Positions 1 through 4,521 of a stretch of DNA of 5,191 nucleotides are shown piece after piece. Origin of the DNA: Spirochaetales bacterium. GTDB lineage: Bacteria; Spirochaetota; Spirochaetia; SZUA-6; DRHE01. The notes beneath the pieces are model-generated. The model made no database searches, was not told where the DNA came from, and saw only the letters and a list, made by a program, of their open reading frames with translations. The stretch lies in NCBI GenBank assembly GCA_016935715.1, contig JAFGQJ010000385.1, positions 1-5,191 on the forward strand. The letters are read 5' to 3'. The translations under genes and the position numbers were made by a program. The first letter of the stretch is position 1. Each line of letters starts with the position of its first letter.

Positions 1-1047
1 CAATCCCAGGATCTCCGGCCGGGAGGTGAAACCGATCACTATCTGGATCAGCGGGACGGACAGGGCTCCGGCGGCCACCATGATGCCGACCGCGCTTCCG
101 CTGTCGCCGCGGAAGCGCCTGCCCGCCAGGGCGACCAGGGTCGGCCACACGCATCCCATTCCCAGGCCGAGGATCCCGATTCCGACCAGCGAGGCTGCGG
201 GGAGGCCGACGGAGAAGGCGAAAGCCTGAGAGGCAATGCTAAGCGCCATTGCCGCAAGCAGGACGGTGCGGTCGGGAATTCGATGGGTGAGAGCTCCCAC
301 CACGGCGCGGCTGACGCTCAGGCTCGCCCAGAACACGGCGATGCAGACCGGGGCCAGCTCCCGGGACATGCCGAGGTGGATCTCGCCGTATTTGGCCAGC
401 CAGCCCGCGGTACCCATTTCGGCTCCGACGTACAGGAAGATCGAGAGGGCCAGGGTGAGCAAAGTCCTGTCGGTGAGCAGCCTCTTGAGGCCCAGGGGCG
501 AGTGGTCGGCCGGCCGGCGCGCCGGTCTCCTGTTCATGATGAATCCGCCGGCCAGAAGGATGTTGAGCACGGCCAGAAACCAGAACACGGCAGCGACTGG
601 TAGCCTGTCGGTAGAGGTGTAGATCAGAGCCAGCAGGAAAGGTCCCGCCGCCGCCCCTGCGCTGAACAGGGTCTGGGACAGATTCATGATGGAACGCTCC
701 CGGGAGGGGCTGAGGTCGGTGAGCAGGGCCGAGCTCTGGCTCTCGATGATCCCCGCCCCGATGCCGAACAGCAGCAGGGTTGCGATTCGGATCCAGACAT
801 CCCGGAACAGGGCGATCAGGATGAGGGGCATGGCGATCGCCAGCAGACCGAGGACGATCACCCGCACCTTGCCGACCCGGTCGGCGACGACGCCGGAGGC
901 GACCGAGCTGGCCGGGTACAGGAAGAAGATCGCGGACAGGAGCAGTCCCTGCTGAACCGAGTCTCCCCCCAGGCGGGTCAAAAACGAGGGGAAAACCTGG
1001 CTGCTGACCGCCAGGATGAGGATGGCGGTGAAACAGAGGAAGATCAT
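1..1047 (-). CDS. MFS sugar transporter, FHS (fucose/glucose permease)-like, 3' end beyond window
   Basis: The reading frame is open for 349 codons from the ATG at 1047-1045 to the window edge, with no stop, so the C-terminus is missing. The protein is a chain of hydrophobic helices and belongs in the inner membrane. It begins almost directly in TM1. After TM2 comes MFS motif A (residues 52-60, G-V-V-A-D-R-V-G-K). A basic cytoplasmic loop around 172-196 (NRRPARRPA and following) separates the two halves. TM7 carries Y206-V-G-A-E210 followed by G-W-L-x-x-Y, a pattern typical of the fucose:H+ symporter (FHS) family. A W-P-T-L-x-A-L segment near 311 also fits that family. From family knowledge the likely role is proton-coupled sugar uptake. 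The start overlaps the galM stop by ATGA and has no visible Shine-Dalgarno, which suggests translational coupling. Pairing with galM supports a sugar substrate, but which sugar cannot be read from the sequence. About ten TMs are present and one or two are probably cut off. Confidence 0.88.
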   Translation of the reverse strand, partial: MIFLCFTAILILAVSSQVFPSFLTRLGGDSVQQGLLLSAIFFLYPASSVASGVVADRVGKVRVIVLGLLAIAMPLILIALFRDVWIRIATLLLFGIGAGIIESQSSALLTDLSPSRERSIMNLSQTLFSAGAAAGPFLLALIYTSTDRLPVAAVFWFLAVLNILLAGGFIMNRRPARRPADHSPLGLKRLLTDRTLLTLALSIFLYVGAEMGTAGWLAKYGEIHLGMSRELAPVCIAVFWASLSVSRAVVGALTHRIPDRTVLLAAMALSIASQAFAFSVGLPAASLVGIGILGLGMGCVWPTLVALAGRRFRGDSGSAVGIMVAAGALSVPLIQIVIGFTSRPEILGL

Positions 1048-2084
1048 TCGCTGAAGAAGCGATGGACCGTGCGGTGGTGGTAGGTTTCGCCGGGCCGGAG
1101 CACGGCCGCCGGGAACCCGGGATGATTCACCGCGTCGGGATAGTGCTCGGTTTCGAGGCAGAGGGCGCCGTGGCGGTCGAAGATCGCTCCGTTCGCACCG
1201 CGAATGCCGTCCAGGAAGTTGCCCGTGTACAGCTGCACGGCCGGCTTGGTGGTGTGGATCTCCAGACCCCTGCCGCTTGCCGGATGGAACAGCCGGCCGA
1301 TCGGGATCAGCCCGTCGCTCGTCCGATCCACCACGAAGCAGTGATCGTAGCCGAGGGCAAGCTGACCGATATCCTCTCCGATCGCTTTCTCGCTGCGGAA
1401 ATCCAGTGCGCTGCCCTCCACGGGAAGAAGCTCGCCGGTCGGGATCAGCTCGTCGTCGACCTCCAGGTAGCGGGAGCAGTCGAGGGAGAGAACGTGATCG
1501 TAGACGGGACCGCTGCCGGCGCCGCCCAGGTTCCAGTAGGCGTGATTGGTCAGGTTGACCGGTGTGGCCCTGTCCGTCTCGGCCCGGTAGTCGAAGGCGA
1601 GCTCGTCGTTGCGGTCGAGCGTGTAGGTGGCGATGAGCTCCAGCCGGCCGGGATAGCCCTCCTCGCCATCGGGGCTGGTATATGAGAAGCGCACCCCCAC
1701 CGAGTCCTGTTCCCGAAGCTCTTCCGCTCGCCAGACCTTCTTGTCGAAGCCCGCGACGCCCCCGTGGAGATGATTCCTGCCCTTCTCGTTGCAGGCCAGC
1801 GTGTACCTCTGCCCGTCCAGCTCGAAGCTCCCCCCGGCGATCCGGTTGGCGAAGCGGCCCACCAGGGCACCGAAGTAGGGATGCCCGGAAAGATAGCCCT
1901 GCAGGTTGTCGAAGCCCAGCGTGATCTCCCCGATCCTGCCGTTTCTGTCCGGCATCCGCAGCGAGTTGAGGATGCACCCGTAGGTGATCACCCTGGCTTC
2001 CACCCCGCCGGGATTCTTCAGGGTGAAACAATCGATCTGCGCTCCCTCCGGAGTGCTTCCGTACGCTTCCCGCCGTAGTTCCAT
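1044..2084 (-). CDS. galM: aldose 1-epimerase (galactose mutarotase)
   Basis: The product is a 346-residue cytosolic enzyme with no signal peptide, the normal full length for the family. It interconverts alpha and beta anomers of free aldoses such as galactose or glucose, supplying the right anomer to the first kinase or dehydrogenase. Visible family motifs in order are G-R-x-A-N-R-I (76-82), N-H-L-H-G-G (104-109), the catalytic-histidine block T-N-H-A-Y-W-N-L (179-186, H181 as general acid), Y-D-H (246-248, D247 sugar-binding), and L-E-T-E-H-Y-P-D-A-x-N (310-320, E311 as catalytic base). All key residues are present. The start at 2084 has an AGAGGAG ribosome site (2093-2099) with an 8-base spacer. 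Its stop overlaps the start of the downstream MFS permease (ATGA), so the two are almost certainly one operon. It lies 89 bases after hflC, behind a strong terminator. Exact sugar preference is not determined; assignment to the aldose epimerase family is firm. Confidence 0.95.
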   Translation of the reverse strand: MELRREAYGSTPEGAQIDCFTLKNPGGVEARVITYGCILNSLRMPDRNGRIGEITLGFDNLQGYLSGHPYFGALVGRFANRIAGGSFELDGQRYTLACNEKGRNHLHGGVAGFDKKVWRAEELREQDSVGVRFSYTSPDGEEGYPGRLELIATYTLDRNDELAFDYRAETDRATPVNLTNHAYWNLGGAGSGPVYDHVLSLDCSRYLEVDDELIPTGELLPVEGSALDFRSEKAIGEDIGQLALGYDHCFVVDRTSDGLIPIGRLFHPASGRGLEIHTTKPAVQLYTGNFLDGIRGANGAIFDRHGALCLETEHYPDAVNHPGFPAAVLRPGETYHHRTVHRFFSE

Positions 2085-2092
2085 GGCATCTG

Positions 2093-2099
2093 CTCCTCT
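2093..2099 (-). promoter_or_regulatory. ribosome binding site of galM
   Basis: AGAGGAG lies 8 bases before the ATG at 2084. It supports this start over another ATG five bases upstream (2089-2087), which is too close to the site, is in another frame and would not give the epimerase. Confidence 0.75.
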
Positions 2100-2111
2100 C
2101 TCCTCATTTTG

Positions 2112-2143
2112 AAAAAAAGCCCGCGGCCTTAGGCGCCGCGGGC
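2112..2143 (-). terminator. Rho-independent terminator after hflKC
   Basis: On the minus strand a perfect 9-bp GC stem (GCCCGCGGC, 2143-2135, pairing with GCCGCGGGC, 2127-2119) closes a 7-base loop. It is followed immediately by seven T residues (2118-2112). It begins about 30 bases after the hflC stop and should end the hflKC transcript. Only 27 bases remain between the T-tract and the galM start, so a galM promoter would have to overlap the terminator or lie upstream of it. Confidence 0.93.
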
Positions 2144-2173
2144 CTGTTCACTCTATGCCGTTCGAAAGCCGCC

Positions 2174-3157
2174 CTATCGACCGGTCTGGTCGTAGAGATA
2201 CTTGAAGTACTCCGGCTCTGTGGTCAGGGTCTTGCGGAACCTGGGCAGCATGTTCTGGTAGGAGTCGATCGCCTTCCAGAACTCGTAGAAATCGGGATTC
2301 CGGTTGTAGGTGTTGGCATAGATCGCCGCCGCCCTGGCGTCCGCCTGCCCCTTGATCTGCTGGGATGTACGGTAAGCCCCCGACTGGATGGAGAGCAGCT
2401 CCCGCTGCATCTCACCCAGGATCGCCGCCTTCTTACCTTCCCCGTCGGAGCGGAAGGCCTCGGCGATCTGGCTGCGTTCCGCGATCATGCGCCGGTACAC
2501 GCTTTCGGTAAGCTCGTCGGAGTACTTGATCTGGCGGATGATGATGTCGATCAGCTCGATGCCGTACTGGGGAGTGATTTCAGTGGAGGCCTGGAACATC
2601 TCTCCGGACAGCGCCGCCCGGCCCACTTCAATGGTCTCGAAGACGACATCGGTGTCGATGCCGAGGGCTTCGGCCTCCTCTCCCTCGATATCTGCTCCGG
2701 TCTGGTAAGCGTCGGGCCGCTCGATCTCCTGGATCCTGTTCGAGTTTCGCACCGCTTCCACCAGGGGATTGCGGGAGATGATCTTGCGCACCGAGGAGTC
2801 GATCACGTCATCCAGGCGGGAGTGGGCGCCGGTGATGGTGCCGACCGATTCGTAGAACAGCTTGGGATCGCTGATCCTCCAGCGGGCGGTGGTGTCCACC
2901 CAGATGAACTGGTTCTCCTGGGTCGGGATGCGCTGCGATTCTCCGTCCCAGGCCAGGATCTTCTTGGGAAACTTGTTCACATTGTCTACGAAGGGAACCT
3001 TGATCTTCAGGCCCGCTTTCTGATTGACGGCGATGATGCGCCCGAAGCGGATCACGACAGCCTGTTCCCCCTCATCGATCACGTAGAAGGGCCCGGTGAT
3101 CAGAAAGAGGATGACGATGACCGCGACGACGACTAAAACCGTTATCGTCTTTTTCAT
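2174..3157 (-). CDS. hflC: HflC, SPFH/band 7 membrane protease-regulator subunit
   Basis: The product has 327 residues, close to E. coli HflC in size. A single N-terminal membrane anchor (about residues 4-22, after M-K-K) is followed by an SPFH/band 7 domain (about 24-215) starting F-Y-V-I-D-E-G-E-Q-A-V-V-I-R-F-G-R. A charged helical region comes next, with the HflC signature V-Y-x-R-M-x-A-E-R (220-228). The C-terminal part has I-K-G-Q-A-D-A-R-A-A-x-I-Y-A (268-281), P-D-F-Y-E-F-W-K (288-295) and E-Y-F-K-Y-L near the end. From E. coli work, HflC with HflK forms a large periplasmic-facing cage around FtsH and limits its access to membrane substrates. The start has AAGGAGG (3164-3170) with a 6-base spacer and overlaps the hflK stop by ATGA, so the pair is translationally coupled and should be made in equal amounts. 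FtsH is not in the window. The distinction from HflK rests on the C-terminal motifs and gene order. Confidence 0.95.
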   Translation of the reverse strand: MKKTITVLVVVAVIVILFLITGPFYVIDEGEQAVVIRFGRIIAVNQKAGLKIKVPFVDNVNKFPKKILAWDGESQRIPTQENQFIWVDTTARWRISDPKLFYESVGTITGAHSRLDDVIDSSVRKIISRNPLVEAVRNSNRIQEIERPDAYQTGADIEGEEAEALGIDTDVVFETIEVGRAALSGEMFQASTEITPQYGIELIDIIIRQIKYSDELTESVYRRMIAERSQIAEAFRSDGEGKKAAILGEMQRELLSIQSGAYRTSQQIKGQADARAAAIYANTYNRNPDFYEFWKAIDSYQNMLPRFRKTLTTEPEYFKYLYDQTGR

Positions 3158-4140
3158 TGGGCGCCTCCTTCGGTGGTGGCACCGAGAGCCTTGAATGGGA
3201 TGAAGTTCTGCAGGTTCTTGTCGATCAGGTCGACGTTCTCCGCGTCCCGGAAAACCTCTTCGAACATCTCGTAGTACAGACGGGTGCGGGTCACCCCGGG
3301 ATTGCGGGTGTACTCGTCCAGCACCCGGGCGAAGCGAGCCACATCACCTTCGGCCCTGTTGACGCGTTCCACCGCGTATCCCTCGGCTTCCTGGATTACC
3401 TGCTGCGCCTGTCCCTTGGCTCTGGGGATGGCCTGGTTGTAGGCTTCCTGGCCCTCGTTGATCAGGCGGCTCCTGTCCTGGATGGCCTTGTTGACGTCCT
3501 CGAAGGCCACCTGAACCGGTCCGACGGGAGGCACGATGTTTTGCAGCTTGACCGTAGTCACCCGGATACCCAGCTCGTACTTGTCGAACAGCTCGTTCAT
3601 CAGATCCTGGCCTTGAGCCTCGATGTTGGCCCGTTCGGCGCCGATGACGTCGAAGATCGCCCGGTCACCGACCAGCTGGTTGATGATCGATTGGCTGATG
3701 TCCCGGATGGTCTTCTGCCTATCCTGGACCTTGAACAGCCAGTCGAAGGCATCGACGATGCGGTACTGGATGATCCACTCCACGTCCACGATGTTCAGGT
3801 CTCCGGTGAGCATGATCGATTCGTCGGGAAAGTCCTGGCCCGCCCGGATGGTGGTGACCCCCGGGCGCTCGGTGCGAAATCCGAACTCGTCTTTCAGCAC
3901 GACCTGGGTGGGTACGTTGTAGTTCTTCTCGATTCCGAAAGGGAGCTTGAAATGCAAACCGGGGTCGGCCATTCTGATGTAGCGGCCGAACCTCAGCACT
4001 GCGGACTCTTCCTGCGGGTCCACGATGAAGAAACTGGAGAATCCGGTGACCAGCGCCAGGATGACCACGACCACGAGGATGATCGCTTTCGGAGTAAGGC
4101 GCTTGGGCATTCCTCCGGGAGTTACGTCACGTTCTGACAT
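3154..4140 (-). CDS. hflK: HflK, SPFH/band 7 membrane protease-regulator subunit (short N-terminus)
   Basis: The product has 328 residues. A short cytoplasmic tail (1-18) leads into one membrane helix (about 19-39) and the SPFH domain that begins F-F-I-V-D-P-Q-E-E-S-A-V-L-R-F-G-R (37-53). G-L-H-F-K-L-P-F-G-I-E (61-71) is typical of HflK. The family signature P-P-x-x-P-V-Q-x-A-F-x-D-V-N-K-A-I-Q-D-R is at 204-223. It is followed by an Ala/Glu/Arg-rich coiled-coil stretch (about 225-275) and a hydrophobic tail ending near F-I-P-F. HflK partners HflC around the FtsH protease in E. coli. E. coli HflK is about 90 residues longer because of a glycine-rich N-terminal region that is absent here. I chose the ATG at 4140 because AAAAGGAGGG lies just upstream. 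The frame could extend 16 codons to 4188, but that ATG has no ribosome site and the extra segment falls in the structured leader. It is the first gene of the hflK-hflC operon. Confidence 0.95.
   Translation of the reverse strand: MSERDVTPGGMPKRLTPKAIILVVVVILALVTGFSSFFIVDPQEESAVLRFGRYIRMADPGLHFKLPFGIEKNYNVPTQVVLKDEFGFRTERPGVTTIRAGQDFPDESIMLTGDLNIVDVEWIIQYRIVDAFDWLFKVQDRQKTIRDISQSIINQLVGDRAIFDVIGAERANIEAQGQDLMNELFDKYELGIRVTTVKLQNIVPPVGPVQVAFEDVNKAIQDRSRLINEGQEAYNQAIPRAKGQAQQVIQEAEGYAVERVNRAEGDVARFARVLDEYTRNPGVTRTRLYYEMFEEVFRDAENVDLIDKNLQNFIPFKALGATTEGGAQ
3164..3170 (-). promoter_or_regulatory. ribosome binding site of hflC
   Basis: AAGGAGG, a near-perfect Shine-Dalgarno, sits inside the end of hflK, 6 bases before the hflC ATG. 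hflC can therefore initiate independently as well as by coupling through the ATGA overlap. Confidence 0.8.
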
Positions 4141-4143
4141 AAA

Positions 4144-4153
4144 CCCTCCTTTT
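4144..4153 (-). promoter_or_regulatory. ribosome binding site that fixes the hflK start
   Basis: AAAAGGAGGG ends three bases before the ATG at 4140 (AGGAGG core to ATG is 4 bases, slightly tight). It decides for the 328-residue product over the 344-residue frame starting at 4188. It lies 12 bases downstream of the last leader hairpin arm (4166), so leader folding could affect its accessibility. Confidence 0.8.
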
Positions 4154-4165
4154 ACTTGATAATTT

Positions 4166-4199
4166 CCAGCGGTGAAAAGCGCATACACGTGGCCGCTGG
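4166..4199 (-). repeat. 7-bp inverted repeat, third leader hairpin
   Basis: On the minus strand CCAGCGG (4199-4193) pairs with CCGCTGG (4172-4166) across a 20-base loop that includes CACGTG. A competing short hairpin, CTGG-CGAA-CCAG (4207-4196), shares four bases of the first arm, so only one can form at a time. Confidence 0.55.
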
Positions 4200-4210
4200 T
4201 TCGCCAGTGA

Positions 4211-4247
4211 AGCTCCGGAGCAGCCTGCGATTGTGCTCCGGAAAGCT
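4211..4247 (-). repeat. inverted repeat, central leader hairpin
   Basis: A perfect 9-bp stem (TCCGGAGCA at 4242-4234 on the minus strand, TGCTCCGGA at 4222-4214) encloses an 11-base loop. It is extended by AGC/GCT after a 2-base bulge. Each arm contains the palindrome TCCGGA, so a DNA operator for a dimeric regulator is an alternative to an RNA hairpin. There is no T-tract, so it is not a terminator. Confidence 0.65.
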
Positions 4248-4255
4248 ATTCAGAC

Positions 4256-4275
4256 GGATCCACCCGCGTGAATCC
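4256..4275 (-). repeat. inverted repeat, first leader hairpin
   Basis: On the minus strand GGATTCAC (4275-4268) and GTGGATCC (4263-4256) pair over 8 positions around a 4-base loop, GCGG. The one non-Watson-Crick position is U-G in minus-strand RNA but A-C in plus-strand RNA, so the structure favours the hflKC transcript. It lies about 10 bases after the predicted transcription start. Confidence 0.6.
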
Positions 4276-4291
4276 TTTAGAAGTCGCTTTC

Positions 4292-4320
4292 AATGTACTG
4301 ATCTGCAACCCCGTGGTCAA
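4292..4320 (-). promoter_or_regulatory. sigma70-type promoter of hflKC
   Basis: On the minus strand TTGACC (4320-4315, 5 of 6 to consensus) is followed after exactly 17 bases by TACATT (4297-4292, 4 of 6). It points at hflK and is the best promoter match I found in the divergent region. The predicted start is near 4285. No heat-shock sigma32 pattern is evident. Confidence 0.6.
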
Positions 4321-4341
4321 GCTGGCGGCCTGGTTGTGCCT

Positions 4342-4371
4342 GGCCACGCAGGGCCGTGCATGGCCGTTTTT
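4342..4371 (+). terminator. terminator-like hairpin with T5 ahead of the plus-strand genes
   Basis: GGCCA (4342-4346) pairs with TGGCC (4361-4365). GCA/TGC pairs inside after one C-A mismatch, around a 6-base loop, and G plus five T residues follow (4366-4371). No plus-strand gene is visible upstream to be terminated. It may insulate the URO-D operon from stray transcription or attenuate a promoter further upstream. The stem is imperfect and the T-tract is short. Confidence 0.4.
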
Positions 4372-4403
4372 GCACTGATGATCCGCCGATTCTATGCTAT
4401 AAC
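4370..4403 (+). promoter_or_regulatory. promoter-like element for the small ORF and URO-D gene
   Basis: Two overlapping readings are possible. TTGCAC (4370-4375) with a 17-base spacer leads to TATGCT (4393-4398). Alternatively an extended -10, TGC-TATAAC (4395-4403, 5 of 6 in the hexamer), acts without a clear -35. The second would start transcription at about 4410, one base before the small ORF, giving a leaderless or nearly leaderless message. Confidence 0.4.
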
Positions 4404-4410
4404 TGATGAG

Positions 4411-4521
4411 ATGAGCCATCTCGAAGACGTCAACACCTGGGTCGAAAGGAACCGGGACACGATCCTGGACGCGATTTCTGTTCGTAGATATCTGGCAGCG
4501 ATTCAGGGAGCAGAGCCATGA
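4411..4521 (+). CDS. possible small protein of 36 residues, coupled to the URO-D gene
   Basis: I do not recognise this product. It reads MSHLEDVNTWVERNRDTILD and continues to a C-terminus ending in G-A-E-P. It is hydrophilic and probably helical, with no signal peptide, membrane segment or cysteine. The stop overlaps the next gene's start as ATGA, the same join seen at both other gene pairs in the window. The first 20 codons have mostly G or C at the third position, like the neighbouring genes; the last 15 do not. There is no good Shine-Dalgarno at 4411. An in-frame ATG at 4378 would give 47 residues, and the frame stays open as far back as 4156. It could be a real small protein, a leader peptide controlling the next gene, or chance. 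Confidence 0.38.
   Translation: MSHLEDVNTWVERNRDTILDAISVRRYLAAIQGAEP
4505..4510 (+). promoter_or_regulatory. ribosome binding site of the URO-D-family gene
   Basis: AGGGAG lies 7 bases before the ATG at 4518, within the end of the small ORF. It supports 4518 as the start, so the URO-D-family gene does not depend wholly on coupling. Confidence 0.7.

Larger units (their letters stand above)
4141..4285 (-). promoter_or_regulatory. structured 5' leader of hflKC (predicted)
   Basis: If transcription starts about 7 bases after the predicted -10 element, the hflKC mRNA has a leader of about 145 nt. In transcript order it contains three inverted repeats: 4275-4256, 4247-4211 and 4199-4166. They occupy most of its length and leave the ribosome site single-stranded just downstream. 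The third arm (4199-4193) could alternatively pair in part with 4207-4204, giving mutually exclusive folds. None matches a riboswitch or thermosensor class that I recognise. Leader boundaries and function are inference; the repeats are visible directly. Confidence 0.5.

Noticed and set aside
236..955. Several plus-strand open frames opposite the MFS gene
   Set aside because: They are Arg/Ser/Ala-rich shadows of the transporter frame, which stays open for 349 codons with clear membrane helices and motif A.
1062..1685. 207-codon plus-strand open frame inside galM
   Set aside because: Antisense to a well-supported aldose epimerase; no ribosome site and no family resemblance.
3157..4137. 326-codon open frame on the plus strand across all of hflK
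   Set aside because: It is an antisense shadow of a GC-rich gene. hflK on the other strand has full family motifs and a ribosome site, while this frame has low-complexity Asp/Leu/Val composition and no recognisable domain.
4141..4188. 16-codon N-terminal extension of hflK starting at 4188
   Set aside because: No ribosome site precedes that ATG, the segment contains a leader inverted-repeat arm, and a strong Shine-Dalgarno marks 4140.
4183..4190. CACGTG palindrome upstream of hflK
   Set aside because: A six-base palindrome is expected by chance at this scale; it sits in the loop of the third inverted repeat with no other support.
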